64,000 nt of DNA from Burkholderiales bacterium. Lineage in GTDB: Bacteria > Pseudomonadota > Gammaproteobacteria > Burkholderiales > WYBJ01. Under the pieces are notes generated by a model, which saw nothing but the letters and a program-made list of their open reading frames with translations, was not told the origin of the DNA and ran no database searches. The position numbers and the translations under genes were made by a program. Location of the stretch: the NCBI GenBank assembly GCA_022841915.1, contig JALHQN010000001.1, forward strand, positions 620,001-684,000, read 5' to 3'. Positions 1 through 9,144 of this stretch are shown piece after piece; within the stretch, counting starts at the first letter, position 1, and every line of letters starts with the position of its first letter.

Positions 1-340
1 TAGGCGGCCCTCCTCTTCGAGGTCGACACCGTCATCGCCGGCTTTCCTCCAGGCCGGGTGACGAACCGCCGCAGGTCAGCACCCGATGGCGAGCGCTGCA
101 CCAGCAGACGGATTTAACCCCACCGCCCTCAGAACCTCGCGCCCAAAAACGCCCGCCACTAAGCCCGGCAAGACGCCCCGAAACGCGTCTACCATGATTG
201 AGGCATACTCCAGAATCAATCGCGAACTCCGCCACCGCTCTAGTACCAAAGTCATATTCTCATGGCTTATGACAAAGCTATACTCTGAAACAGAAACAAA
301 GCAACTTCTCAATCCATCCCCGGATGCAGCGGAGGAAGCC
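1..340. other. Leading stretch without a supported gene
   Basis: No reading frame here has both a credible start and recognisable protein content. A frame opening at about position 86 runs into the response regulator that follows, but its first 85 residues look nothing like a receiver domain and are best read as untranslated. The last 100 bases are less GC-rich than the surroundings and probably carry the promoter and leader of the response regulator. Confidence 0.6.
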
Positions 341-1024
341 ATGAAAGTACTTGTCATAGACGACCACCCCTTGATTCTCGAGGCCCTTAAGCAGGTACTG
401 CGAGATCTCGACCCAGAGATAGAGGTCATCGAAGCACGGGATGGCCATCAAGCCATCGATCAAGCCAACCTGCATTCCGACCTTTCCCTCGTACTGCTGG
501 ACCTCTCCTTGCCGTGCAAGCACGGTTTCGAACTGCTTGCCGAGTTGCGATCAGACTCGCCCGAGGTGCCCGTCGTCGTCCTGTCTGCTTCCGAAGATCG
601 AGATACCGTGCTCCGAGCAATCAACGATGGCGCAATGGGCTTCATTCCAAAGTCATCGAAGACGGAGGTCTTGATCGCGGCGCTGCGGCTCGTTTTCTCC
701 GGAGGAGTCTACCTCCCCCCTTCAGTGTTCACCTCGCCCAGCGGCGCCACGTTCGACCCGCGACTCCCGGCACCGGCCACACGCTCGCCCAAAGACGCCG
801 GTCTAACCGAACGTCAAGCCCAGGTCCTGGCTCTACTGGTTCAAGGAAAATCCAACAAGCTTATCTGCCGAGCCCTCGATTTGGCCGAAGGGACCGTGAA
901 GATCCATGTCACGGCCATACTTCGCGCGCTGAACGTCTCCAACCGCACCGAAGCTCTGGTCGCCGTGAGTCGGATGGGCTTGCGACTAGACACATTGGCT
1001 CCTGCACGGGCCCTCGCTCGTTGA
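341..1024 (+). CDS. NarL/LuxR-family two-component response regulator
   Basis: DNA-binding response regulator of 227 residues. An N-terminal receiver domain (about 1-120) has the acidic pair D7-D8, a phospho-acceptor aspartate at D54 (VLLDLSLP) and the conserved lysine in FIPKSS. A C-terminal LuxR-type helix-turn-helix (about 160-215) contains LTERQAQVLALL and the recognition-helix region EGTVKIHVTAIL. The ATG at 341 was chosen because GGAGGA lies just upstream and the receiver fold begins at once; an in-frame start at 86 would add an implausible extension. The gene for a hybrid kinase starts 36 bases downstream in the same direction, so the two are probably a cognate pair. The target genes cannot be read from the sequence. 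Confidence 0.93.
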   Translation: MKVLVIDDHPLILEALKQVLRDLDPEIEVIEARDGHQAIDQANLHSDLSLVLLDLSLPCKHGFELLAELRSDSPEVPVVVLSASEDRDTVLRAINDGAMGFIPKSSKTEVLIAALRLVFSGGVYLPPSVFTSPSGATFDPRLPAPATRSPKDAGLTERQAQVLALLVQGKSNKLICRALDLAEGTVKIHVTAILRALNVSNRTEALVAVSRMGLRLDTLAPARALAR

Positions 1025-1060
1025 GCGGCCTCGATTCGAACAACATCGGGAACGCCGACG

Positions 1061-2917
1061 ATGCCGACGGAGCAACCGAGTCGACCCGCCTTGACCAATG
1101 ACGTCGGAAGCGAATCGGGCAACGATCCTGCCCGCGCCCTGCAGGTGCGCGCAGACCTGGTGACCTCCATCTATAGCCACATCCCTCGCTCCTCGCTCGG
1201 CGTGCTTGCGGGCGCGCTGACCGTCACGTGGGGAATGTGGGGCCAGGTCAATCACGTCGCGCTGCTGACGTGGCTCGGCATCATCGGATGCATACTGATC
1301 TGGCGGTTGTTCCTCTACCGGGCTTTTCCGAAACCGAGTCCCGCGCTCGAACGCGTTGCCTTCTGGGAACGACACTGGACGTTGAGCACCGCCGTGCACG
1401 GAACGGTATGGGGAAGCAGCGCCTACTTCATGTATGTGCCGGGGTCGCCGGAGTATCAGGCGCTTCTTCTGGTATCGCTCTTCGCCATCAGCACCGCCGC
1501 GGTCCCGCTGATCGTGCGCCATCTACCCTCTCTCTACGCGTTCGTCTTGAGCGTTCTCGTACCCATCATCGTGCGACTGGCATTCGAAGGCGACGCGGCG
1601 CGAGTGGCGCTTGCGATGGTCAGTTCGCTGGTCATGTACGGAATATTTCTTTTCGGCGCGGAACTCAACCGCACCATCATCGAGTCGGTACGCAGGCGCT
1701 ATGAGAACCTCGACCTGATCGAACAACTGAAGCATCAAACGGCGCAGGCCGAAACCGCGCGCCGAGAGGCCGATCACGCCAACCTCATGAAGACCCGGTT
1801 CTTGGCAGCCGCCAGCCATGACCTGAGACAACCCATGCACGCGCTGGGCCTGTTCAGCGATTCCTTGCGGCGGCGCATCAACGATCCACATAAGCGCGCG
1901 CTCGCCGATCGCATCTGCCAGTCCGCCGAGGCGATCGAGCAGACCTTCGATGCATTGCTCGACATCTCCCGGCTGGACGCGGGTATCGTACAACCGCGCA
2001 GCGACTCGTTCGCCATTCAGCCCTTGCTCGATCGCGTCCTGACCGATTGCGCTGGCGAAGCAGAGGCCAAGAGCATTCGGCTCAAGATGCGACCTACGCG
2101 TCTCGCCGCCTGCAGCGATGCCATTCTGGTCGAGCGTATCCTGCGCAACCTCGTCAACAACGCCATCCGCTACACCGACCGCGGTGGCGTTCTCGTTGCT
2201 TGCCGATTACAAGGTCCGCAGGTCTGTGTCGAGATCTGGGACACGGGCATCGGCATCCCCGTCGAAAAACAGAATCGCATATTCGACGAGTTCTACCAGG
2301 CGGCCGAACGCGACCGACGCGAGGGGCTGGGGCTAGGTCTCGCCATCGTGCGCAGACTCACGCGACTGCTCAATGTCGACATCGTCGTTCGGTCCTCGCT
2401 CGGACGCGGATCCGTCTTCAAGTTCGGTTTACCGAGGAGCGAGGGCGTCCCACCAGCACCGATAGCCACCGGAACGAGGTCGGCGCGAACACCGCCAGCC
2501 GTGGCGGATGCGATCGTCCTGGTGATCGACGACGAAGCGCAGGTGCGCGAAGCCATGGCGGAAGCTCTGCGCAGTTGGGGTTTGCGTCCGATCACGGCGC
2601 GTTCTTTGCAATGCGCACTGGAGCGGCTGCCCGAATGCGAACGCTACCCTGATGCCATCGTCTCGGATTTCCGGCTCGGCGAGGATCATAACGGCATCGA
2701 TGCCGTGGAAAGAATTCGTCACGAACTCGGCTTTCCGATCCCGGCGATGATCGTGACCGGCGATACGGCGCCGAGCAGCCTGCGCGTCATTCAGGCCTCC
2801 GGACTGCGCTGCCTTCCCAAGCCCGTCACGGCGGATCGATTGCTGCAGGAACTGACGAACTTGTTGGCATGTGAGCCGACTGGAAGCGCGAAGAATATGC
2901 CCTCGTCGCGTGGTTGA
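1061..2917 (+). CDS. Membrane hybrid sensor histidine kinase with C-terminal receiver
   Basis: Hybrid histidine kinase of 618 residues. The N-terminal 200 residues are hydrophobic with about five or six membrane segments and no large periplasmic domain, so the stimulus is probably sensed in or near the membrane. A short coiled coil leads to the dimerisation/phosphorylation domain with H253 in ASHDLRQP. The ATPase domain follows, with the N box (NLVNNAIRYT), DTGIGIP and GLGLGLAIV. The C-terminal receiver starts near residue 487 (VLVIDDEAQ) and has its likely phospho-acceptor at D536 (IVSDFRLG). The HDLRQP form of the H box is typical of a soluble-receiver hybrid kinase subgroup. Phosphate may pass to the NarL-type regulator encoded just upstream. 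Confidence 0.92.
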   Translation: MPTEQPSRPALTNDVGSESGNDPARALQVRADLVTSIYSHIPRSSLGVLAGALTVTWGMWGQVNHVALLTWLGIIGCILIWRLFLYRAFPKPSPALERVAFWERHWTLSTAVHGTVWGSSAYFMYVPGSPEYQALLLVSLFAISTAAVPLIVRHLPSLYAFVLSVLVPIIVRLAFEGDAARVALAMVSSLVMYGIFLFGAELNRTIIESVRRRYENLDLIEQLKHQTAQAETARREADHANLMKTRFLAAASHDLRQPMHALGLFSDSLRRRINDPHKRALADRICQSAEAIEQTFDALLDISRLDAGIVQPRSDSFAIQPLLDRVLTDCAGEAEAKSIRLKMRPTRLAACSDAILVERILRNLVNNAIRYTDRGGVLVACRLQGPQVCVEIWDTGIGIPVEKQNRIFDEFYQAAERDRREGLGLGLAIVRRLTRLLNVDIVVRSSLGRGSVFKFGLPRSEGVPPAPIATGTRSARTPPAVADAIVLVIDDEAQVREAMAEALRSWGLRPITARSLQCALERLPECERYPDAIVSDFRLGEDHNGIDAVERIRHELGFPIPAMIVTGDTAPSSLRVIQASGLRCLPKPVTADRLLQELTNLLACEPTGSAKNMPSSRG

Positions 2918-2953
2918 GCACGAACCCCAAGGGCCGCAGGCGATCTACGGAAC

Positions 2954-3337
2954 ATGCGCCTACTGCTCGCCGATATCGTGCTTGTGGTTCACTTCGGCCT
3001 CGCCTTGTTCATCACAGCGGGTTTGGCAAACATCTGGCTGGGGCGTGCGCTGGGCTGGGCTTGGATCCGGAACCTGCGCTTTCGACTCGCTCATATCGCC
3101 GCGATCAGCATCGTCGCTCTGGAGGGTCTGCTGGGCATAACGTGCCCGCTGACCCTTTGGGAGGACGCTCTGCGAGGGAGCGCCTCCGACACCAGCTTCG
3201 TTGGGCGCTGGATCGGCCGCTTGCTGTATTACGATCTACCCGAATGGGTCTTCGCCTGGGCATACGTCTGCATGGCGATCGCAACCGCGCTGACATGGCG
3301 CTTTGTTCCGCCCCGACGGGCCCACCCGCAGGCTTGA
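2954..3337 (+). CDS. DUF2784-family small membrane protein
   Basis: Protein of 127 residues with about four hydrophobic helices and little soluble sequence. The order of conserved stretches (LLADIVLVVHFGLALF near the start, then HIAAISIVALEGLLGITCPLTLWED) matches what I know of the DUF2784 inner-membrane family, whose function is not established. It lies 36 bases after the hybrid kinase in the same direction and may be transcribed with it. Its 3' end converges with the flavocytochrome gene, leaving 21 bases between stop codons. A kinase-linked role is only a guess. Confidence 0.75.
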   Translation: MRLLLADIVLVVHFGLALFITAGLANIWLGRALGWAWIRNLRFRLAHIAAISIVALEGLLGITCPLTLWEDALRGSASDTSFVGRWIGRLLYYDLPEWVFAWAYVCMAIATALTWRFVPPRRAHPQA

Positions 3338-3358
3338 ATCGTCCCTATCCGCCGAAGC

Positions 3359-4639
3359 TCACTCCAGCGCATCGTCGAGAATACTCGCCATCCAGCCCAT
3401 CGCAAACGCGCCCTCCAGCGTCGAGATGGCCGGCGACAACCCGCCGGCTCCTTTGACAGGCACCAGGGTGTTTTGCTTGGGATCGAAGGCATGCACCGAA
3501 GCCACATGTACCACCTCCTGGTCGCTCACCCAGCTGTAGCAGGTGTTGGAGATGATCGGCTCCTGGTTGACGGCCCGCCCGGTCAGTGAAGCGATGATCG
3601 CATCGGCGGCGAGCTTGCCGTGCTGATTCGCCATGTGTCCCGACTTCGGCATCGCGGGCGCAGCGAGTGTCGCGTCCCCCAGCACATGAATCCCAGGCAT
3701 GGCAGTCGATTCCATCGTGCGCCAATCGACCGCGCACCAACGATCGTTGGTAGTCACCAAACCGGCCTGACGCGCAATGTCGGCCGCTCGGTTGGGAGGC
3801 ACGACATTCAGAACATCGGCCTTCACGTCCTCGAACTGGAGTTTTGCCGTCAAGGTCTTCGCATCGACATCCAGCAGTTCGCTGTTCGGACGATACTCGA
3901 CGAGCCCTTTATACATCCCGCTCCAGGCGGCGCTGAACAATCCCTTCTTCGACTGCACATCCTCGTTGGCATCCAGAATCAGCACCTTGGAGCGCGGCTT
4001 GTGCTGCTTGAAGTAGAACGCCACTTGGCAAGCCCGCTCGTAGGGACCCGGCGGGCAACGATAGGGCGCGCGAGGTATGCACAGCGCATAGACGCCGCCG
4101 TCGCGCATAGCCTCGAGTTGCTTGCGCAGCGCAAGCGTCTCGGCCCCGGCCTTCCACGAGTGCAAGATACGTCGTCGGGCGTCCGCGCCCTTCAAGCCGG
4201 GCAGGTCCTCGTAGATGAAATCCACGCCCGGTGCGACGACCAGACGGTCGAAATCGAGCACTTCGCCGCGGGATAGCCGCACTTGCCGCGAGCGCACATC
4301 GACAGCGACGGCGAGATCCCGGTATACCCGGACGCCGCGCTCGCTTTGCAGACGAGCGTAACCCCGTGTTAGTTCCTCTATGCTGAGATTGCCGCCCAGC
4401 ACGCGATTGCTGAACGGACAGGAAACGAAATTCTCGTTGGGCTCGACCAGACTGACGTCGAGTTCAGGGGCCCACAGCTTCAGGTACTTCGCTGCGGTTG
4501 CGCCACCGAAGCCACCGCCGATGACGACGACTCGTCCGACCGTGCGCCCGCCCGTATGGCCGGCACAGCCGTTCAATACGGCGGCGCCCGCCACGGATGC
4601 GCCCACCAGCCTCACGAATTCACGCCGCGTCATGTGCAC
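3359..4639 (-). CDS. fccB: Flavocytochrome c sulfide dehydrogenase flavoprotein subunit (FccB/SoxF-like)
   Basis: Periplasmic FAD enzyme of 426 residues that oxidises sulfide and passes electrons to a cytochrome c partner. A twin-arginine signal (TRREFVRLVG) precedes a hydrophobic stretch. The FAD-binding glycines VVIGGGFGG follow at about 38-46. C74 in FVSCPFSNRV is at the place where the family binds flavin covalently. The redox cysteines expected further on are present in ALCIPRAPYRCPPG and SNTCYSWV. The start is GTG at 4639, which has a strong GGAGGAGG six bases upstream; an ATG six bases later is possible. The stop of the cytochrome gene upstream lies 30 bases away, forming a two-gene operon. 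Sulfide or polysulfide oxidation is the likely role. Confidence 0.88.
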   Translation of the reverse strand: MHMTRREFVRLVGASVAGAAVLNGCAGHTGGRTVGRVVVIGGGFGGATAAKYLKLWAPELDVSLVEPNENFVSCPFSNRVLGGNLSIEELTRGYARLQSERGVRVYRDLAVAVDVRSRQVRLSRGEVLDFDRLVVAPGVDFIYEDLPGLKGADARRRILHSWKAGAETLALRKQLEAMRDGGVYALCIPRAPYRCPPGPYERACQVAFYFKQHKPRSKVLILDANEDVQSKKGLFSAAWSGMYKGLVEYRPNSELLDVDAKTLTAKLQFEDVKADVLNVVPPNRAADIARQAGLVTTNDRWCAVDWRTMESTAMPGIHVLGDATLAAPAMPKSGHMANQHGKLAADAIIASLTGRAVNQEPIISNTCYSWVSDQEVVHVASVHAFDPKQNTLVPVKGAGGLSPAISTLEGAFAMGWMASILDDALE

Positions 4640-4669
4640 GTTCGACCTCCTCCCTGCCTCGGTACTCGC

Positions 4670-4990
4670 TCAGCGATTGAGCCGCGAAAAATACTCGGCG
4701 ATCCTCTCCAACTGACTATCGCTGTAGCCCTTGGCATGCTGATGCATGATGGTCGCGGTCTTGCGCTGATCGGTTTTGAACTCCCGCAACGCGGTGTACA
4801 GGTCGATCTTCGATCGGCCTGCCAAACCCGGCACTTGATGTCCACCTTGTCCGTTTGTGCCATGGCAGGCCGCGCAACTCGCCGCCCAGGATCTCGCTTG
4901 ATAGTCCTCTGCCCGAACGTCATCCGTAACAGCCGCGGTCGCAGTCACCGCGAACAACCCCATCAGCATTGCTCTCGACGCTCTAGACAT
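4670..4990 (-). CDS. fccA: Small periplasmic mono-haem cytochrome c, partner of the flavoprotein
   Basis: Cytochrome c of 106 residues with an N-terminal export signal ending near VRAED. One haem site is present, C39-A-A-C42-H43, and a methionine in TIMHQHAKGYSD is the likely distal ligand. The ATG at 4990 was chosen over a start seven codons upstream because GGAGGGGACG sits directly before it. It precedes the flavoprotein gene in the same operon and is the expected electron acceptor. The Allochromatium FccA subunit carries two haems; this one has a single haem and is about half that length, as in the SoxE/FccA proteins of several chemotrophs. Confidence 0.85.
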   Translation of the reverse strand: MSRASRAMLMGLFAVTATAAVTDDVRAEDYQARSWAASCAACHGTNGQGGHQVPGLAGRSKIDLYTALREFKTDQRKTATIMHQHAKGYSDSQLERIAEYFSRLNR

Positions 4991-5116
4991 CGTCCCCTCC
5001 AGCACAGGCAAAGTCGCGCAATGCTACGCTGGCAGCCCGCTGCGAACAACACCTTGCCCAGCGGGGCCTTGCACGGCTCCGGTGGCCATGAATTTTCCGT
5101 CGATAGACGACATCAA

Positions 5117-5152
5117 GAAAAAACGGCCAGCACGGGAAAGCGCTGGCCGTTT
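5117..5152 (-). terminator. Rho-independent terminator of the clpS-clpA operon
   Basis: An 11-base inverted repeat (AAACGGCCAGC at 5121-5131 with its complement at 5142-5152) encloses a 10-base loop. Read on the minus strand, the stem is followed by a run of T. It lies 15 bases after the clpA stop codon and faces the right way to end that transcript. Confidence 0.88.
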
Positions 5153-5166
5153 CGTCAACGAGCAAC

Positions 5167-7455
5167 CTAGTTCGCTGGAGCCGGCAATGCGGGCGGGGGC
5201 AGCAGTCCCACCGGCTCTTCCGCAAACACGAGTCGCACAACCTCGTCCGCATCGATGTCTACGTTCACCCGGCCGCCGTTGGCCAGGCGCCCGAAGAGCA
5301 ACTCGTCGGCAAGCGCTTTGCGGATGGTGTCTTGAATCAAGCGCGCCATGGGTCGGGCACCCATCAGGGGATCGAAGCCGTTCTTGGCCAACCAATCCTT
5401 CAAGGCCTGCGTGAACGTCGGCTCGACCTTCTTTTCGTTCAACTGCCCCTCGAGCTGCATGAGGAATTTGTCCACCACGCGCAGGATGACATCGTGATTC
5501 AGGGGGCCGAACGAAATCATCGCGTCGATGCGGTTTCGGAACTCCGGCGTGAATGTGCGCTTGATCTCCGCCATTTCGTCGCCCGCCTGGGCAACGTTGG
5601 TGAAACCGATGGACACCCGGTTGAGTTCGGATGCGCCGGCATTCGTCGTCATGATGATGATGACGTTGCGGAAGTCGGCCTTGCGGCCATTGTTGTCGGT
5701 CAGCGTCCCGTGGTCCATCACCTGCAGCAGGATATTGAAGATATCCGGATGGGCCTTCTCGATCTCGTCGAGCAGCAGGACCGCATAGGGATGCTTGGTG
5801 ATGGCTTCGGTCAGCAAGCCCCCCTGATCGAATCCCACGTAGCCCGGCGGCGCGCCGATCAAGCGCGACACCGCGTGCCGCTCCATGTATTCCGACATGT
5901 CGAAGCGGATCAACTCGACACCCATGATGTAGGCGAGTTGACGCGCCACCTCGGTTTTGCCGACGCCGGTGGGCCCGGAGAAGAGGAAGCTGCCGATCGG
6001 CTTCAGCGGATTGCCCAAGCCGCTGCGCGCCATCTTGATCGACGTGGCCAGCGCTTCGATCGCTTTGTCCTGACCGAACACGACGCTCTTCAAGTCACGG
6101 TCCAGTGTGCGCAAGGAGCTTCGGTCGTCGGCCGACACCGACTGCGGCGGAATGCGCGCAATCTTGGCAACGATTTCCTCGATCTCGCCCTTGCCGATCG
6201 TCCGCTTCTGTTTGGACCGAGGAAGGATACGCTGCGCCGCCCCCGCCTCGTCGATCACATCGATCGCCTTGTCCGGAAGATGACGGTCATTGATGTACCG
6301 GGCGGCGAGTTCCGCAGCGGCCGTGAGCGCGGAGGCGGAGTACTTGATGCCGTGGTGGGCCTCGAAACGACTCTTCAGCCCGCGCAGTATGGCCACCGTC
6401 TCTTCCACCGAAGGCTCGGTCACGTCGATCTTCTGGAAGCGCCGCGATAGCGCGTGGTCTTTCTCGAACACGCCGCGGTACTCGTTGTAGGTCGTCGCGC
6501 CGATGCACTTCAGCTGTCCGGTGGACAATGCCGGCTTCAAAAGATTGCTGGCATCCAGGGTACCGCCTGAAGCCGCGCCCGCGCCAATCAACGTATGAAT
6601 CTCGTCGATAAAGAGGATGGCATTGGGGTTGTCCAGCAGCTGTTTGAGCACCGCCTTCAGACGCTGCTCGAAATCGCCCCGGTACTTCGTCCCCGCCAAC
6701 AAGGCCCCCATGTCGAGCGCATGCACCTGCGAGCGGCGCAGCAGATCGGGCACGTTGCCTTCGACGATCTTGCGGGCGAGTCCTTCGGCGATCGCAGTCT
6801 TGCCGACGCCGGCTTCACCCACGAGCAAGGGATTGTTCTTGCGCCGCCGGCAAAGCGTCTGGATGACACGCTCCAGTTCGCGGTCGCGCCCGATGAGTGG
6901 ATCGATCTTGCCCGCCAAGGCCTGCGCATTGAGGTTCTGGGTGTATGTCTCGAGCGCTCCGCCGCCGGCCTGCTGCTCCTGCTCCGGCTGCTCCTCGGAC
7001 TCCGGCTTGGCTGGGGCGCTCTCCTGAGCCTTGCGAATGCCGTGAGAGATGAAATTCACCACATCCAGGCGAGTGACCCCCTTTTGGTGCAGGAAGTAGA
7101 CGGCGTGCGAATCCTTTTCGCCGAAGATCGCCACCAGGACGTTCGCACCGGTGACTTCCTTTTTCCCCGAGGACTGCACGTGCAGGATGGCACGCTGAAT
7201 GACACGCTGGAAGCCCAGCGTGGGCTGGGTGTCGACGTCTTCACTGGCGAGCTTGGGCGTGTGCTCGGCGATGAAGTCGGTCAACTGCTTGCGCAGCTCT
7301 TCGACGTCGACCGCGCACGCGCGCATCACTTCGGTGGCCGTCGGATTGTCGAGCATCGCAAGCAACAGATGCTCGACAGTGATGAACTCATGGCGCTTTT
7401 GCCGCGCGTCCATGAACGCCATATGCAGGCTGACCTCGAGTTCCTGGGCAATCAT
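5167..7455 (-). CDS. clpA: ATP-dependent Clp protease ATP-binding subunit ClpA
   Basis: AAA+ unfoldase of 762 residues that feeds substrates, including N-degron proteins delivered by ClpS, to the ClpP peptidase in the cytoplasm. The N-domain covers about 1-145, followed by a low-complexity E/Q/A linker and two ATPase modules. The first has Walker A GEAGVGKTAIAEGL and the second GPTGVGKTEVARQL; Walker B motifs are ILFIDEIHTL and VLLLDEIEKA. Length matches E. coli ClpA (758). The start ATG at 7455 overlaps the clpS stop codon by one base (TAATG), so the two are translationally coupled. An upstream extension of 35 codons overlapping clpS was rejected because it has no family content. Confidence 0.97.
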   Translation of the reverse strand: MIAQELEVSLHMAFMDARQKRHEFITVEHLLLAMLDNPTATEVMRACAVDVEELRKQLTDFIAEHTPKLASEDVDTQPTLGFQRVIQRAILHVQSSGKKEVTGANVLVAIFGEKDSHAVYFLHQKGVTRLDVVNFISHGIRKAQESAPAKPESEEQPEQEQQAGGGALETYTQNLNAQALAGKIDPLIGRDRELERVIQTLCRRRKNNPLLVGEAGVGKTAIAEGLARKIVEGNVPDLLRRSQVHALDMGALLAGTKYRGDFEQRLKAVLKQLLDNPNAILFIDEIHTLIGAGAASGGTLDASNLLKPALSTGQLKCIGATTYNEYRGVFEKDHALSRRFQKIDVTEPSVEETVAILRGLKSRFEAHHGIKYSASALTAAAELAARYINDRHLPDKAIDVIDEAGAAQRILPRSKQKRTIGKGEIEEIVAKIARIPPQSVSADDRSSLRTLDRDLKSVVFGQDKAIEALATSIKMARSGLGNPLKPIGSFLFSGPTGVGKTEVARQLAYIMGVELIRFDMSEYMERHAVSRLIGAPPGYVGFDQGGLLTEAITKHPYAVLLLDEIEKAHPDIFNILLQVMDHGTLTDNNGRKADFRNVIIIMTTNAGASELNRVSIGFTNVAQAGDEMAEIKRTFTPEFRNRIDAMISFGPLNHDVILRVVDKFLMQLEGQLNEKKVEPTFTQALKDWLAKNGFDPLMGARPMARLIQDTIRKALADELLFGRLANGGRVNVDIDADEVVRLVFAEEPVGLLPPPALPAPAN

Positions 7456-7763
7456 TACGCTTCCTCCATGACGCACCGCAGCGGATGCTGGTGCTGACGC
7501 GCGAACGCCGTGACTTGCTCGACTTTCGTCGCCGCCACGTCCCGCGAATAGACTCCGCAAATACCCATGCCCTCTCGATGCACCTTTAGCATGATCTGTG
7601 TGGCCCGCTCTCTGCTGTAGGAGAAAAAAGTCTGCAGAACGGCGACCACGAAATCCATGGGCGTGTAGTCGTCGTTCAGAATCATCACTTTAAACATCTT
7701 CGGCGGCTTGGCCTTCGCCTTCGCCGGCTCGAGGATGGTGCTCTCACGCTGCCGTGTTGCCAT
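7455..7763 (-). CDS. clpS: ATP-dependent Clp protease adaptor ClpS
   Basis: Adaptor of 102 residues that binds N-terminal degrons and hands them to ClpA. The family core is clear: [21 protein letters not shown] with the substrate-pocket residues N-D-D-Y-T-P-M-D, then the helix ending in [17 protein letters not shown]. The N-terminal 20 residues are flexible and basic. It is the first gene of the clpS-clpA operon and is divergent from a cold-shock gene, the same arrangement as cspD-clpS-clpA in E. coli. Confidence 0.97.
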   Translation of the reverse strand: MATRQRESTILEPAKAKAKPPKMFKVMILNDDYTPMDFVVAVLQTFFSYSRERATQIMLKVHREGMGICGVYSRDVAATKVEQVTAFARQHQHPLRCVMEEA

Positions 7764-7776
7764 GACCGTACTGTGT

Positions 7777-7830
7777 GAAATTGCGGTCCATCGGAAGTCT
7801 ATTTTGACCGTTAACGAGATTTTTTCAAGG
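7777..7830 (-). promoter_or_regulatory. Candidate clpS promoter region
   Basis: On the minus strand a TTGAAA hexamer is followed, 16 bases on, by CAAAAT, a moderate match to a sigma-70 promoter (four of six bases at -10). It lies in the only gap upstream of clpS. No SOS or heat-shock box was recognised. Confidence 0.35.
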
Positions 7831-7865
7831 CCATCAAAGCCGCAGCGATCCGGGTTTCAAAGAAC

Positions 7866-7894
7866 TTGACTTCCCTTCATAAATGCCATAGAAC
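7866..7894 (+). promoter_or_regulatory. Probable sigma-70 promoter of the cold-shock gene
   Basis: TTGACT at 7866-7871 and TAGAAC at 7889-7894 are separated by 17 bases. Transcription from here would give a leader of roughly 110 bases before the cold-shock start codon. Long structured leaders are common for cspA-type genes and allow thermal control of translation; that role is inferred. Confidence 0.6.
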
Positions 7895-8010
7895 GCGCGA
7901 GGGTGTTTGGCTTCAAGGTGAGCTGCTGTACCGGTTCTGCCGATGCGCGGGTCTTGAATCTCAAACAGGTCACGGGCTCCCCGCCCGATTCTTTCGTGAG
8001 GTAGACGCGC

Positions 8011-8217
8011 ATGGCTACGGGTACCGTCAAGTGGTTTAACGACGCCAAGGGTTATGGGTTCATTACTCCAGACGATGGCAGCGAAGATTTGTTCGCACAT
8101 TTTTCTGCCATTCAGATGGGCGGTTTCAAAACCCTAAAAGAGGGCCAGAAAGTTACCTTCGAGGTAACCCAAGGCCCCAAGGGCAAACAAGCTTCGAACA
8201 TCCAGTCCCAAGGTTAA
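8011..8217 (+). CDS. cspA: Cold-shock-domain RNA-binding protein (CspA family)
   Basis: Single cold-shock domain of 68 residues. The RNA-binding motifs [10 protein letters not shown] (RNP1-like) and DLFAHFSAI (RNP2-like) are intact. Such proteins bind single-stranded RNA and act as RNA chaperones or antiterminators in the cytoplasm. The location beside and divergent from clpS matches cspD of E. coli, but the sequence is a generic CspA type, so the symbol is at family level. A close paralogue lies at 57211-57414. A strong terminator follows. Confidence 0.93.
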   Translation: MATGTVKWFNDAKGYGFITPDDGSEDLFAHFSAIQMGGFKTLKEGQKVTFEVTQGPKGKQASNIQSQG

Positions 8218-8261
8218 CTGGCCTCTGCTCTGCCTAGCACCCGCAAGAGGGAAGCAAATCC

Positions 8262-8298
8262 GATGCCCAGCGCGCTCTTTCCGCTGGGCATCTTATTT
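8262..8298 (+). terminator. Rho-independent terminator after the cold-shock gene
   Basis: A perfect 11-base stem (GATGCCCAGCG at 8262-8272, complement at 8282-8292) with a 9-base loop is followed by a T-rich tail (TTATTT). It lies 44 bases after the stop codon. Confidence 0.85.
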
Positions 8299-9144
8299 CC
8301 TGCCCTGAAAACTGCCCAAAATCGCTCGCACACCCTCCACGCAAGCGCCGCCCCGACTCGCCGGCACCGCGCATCTCTGACTCAGGCATCGACCGCTTCG
8401 ACGCCCGCCGCGACTATCCGGACGTGAGTTCGGTGCGGATACACCGCGCTGGCGACCCAAATCTTCATGCGATCAGAACAGAGCTGTTTGTGCGAACGTT
8501 ACTCGAGGCGACGCTACGTTCTTCGCCATCTCGCTTGAGATTCGCCCACCCCTCGGCTTAAAGGCCGATGACCGAGCGTAACTAATCGCCGCCAACGCCA
8601 TCGACTCGGTTGTTTCGGCTGACGCCGAGAACAAAGCGCAGAAGAAAGGGGCGCGCGAACGGATGGCAAAAAATTCCGTACAGCGGCACAGAAGAAGGAA
8701 GACGCCCAACCACAGACAGTATACGAAGGCTGGCTCTTAGGGGCGCGACTTTATTTTCTCGTGTCGCACGCGGTCGATAGCCAAGGATCCGCAACGGCTC
8801 CCCAAACAGCACGGCAATCGCCTTCATCTTCCTCGCGCGGTTCCCATTGAGGTCTCCTGGTTTACATCGTCTGCGAGTCTTTTATACTCTCGGCGGCGTC
8901 CAGCAACGTTCAGCGCGGCGCAAGGCAAGTCTCCAACAGCGAACGTTCGAAGATGAGGCACGGCCAGCGCTGCGGCGTCGAGTTCATGAGCGCGCTCTGC
9001 GCTGGACGTGCGTTGCATTGCGGTCAGCCATGGCGGTCGCGGTCGTCGTGACGCGCGTGCATGTCCACCGCGACGAACTTGCCAGCCCCAACCCCAGGGC
9101 AGCGGATCGAGCCCCGCCGCCTTCTCCCGAGGTCATTTGCCATC
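8299..9144. other. Long intergenic stretch between the cold-shock gene and nudJ
   Basis: About 850 bases with no gene I can support. Short frames exist on both strands but none has recognisable content or a good ribosome site. A fragment of the plus-strand frame at about 8584-8700 (IAANAIDSVVSADAENKAQKK) looks protein-like but is preceded by a stop and has no start. The right half carries the probable nudJ-mnmA promoter at 8861-8888 and a leader of about 250 bases. Confidence 0.6.
8861..8888 (+). promoter_or_regulatory. Probable sigma-70 promoter for nudJ-mnmA
   Basis: TTTACA at 8861-8866 and TATACT at 8883-8888 are each one mismatch from consensus and separated by 16 bases. This is the best promoter-like sequence upstream of the nudJ-mnmA pair and could also drive the selenoprotein gene 30 bases after mnmA. 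Confidence 0.6.

Noticed and set aside
8584-8700. A gene fragment in the gap before nudJ
   Set aside because: The protein-like stretch is preceded by an in-frame stop, has no start codon and no family match.
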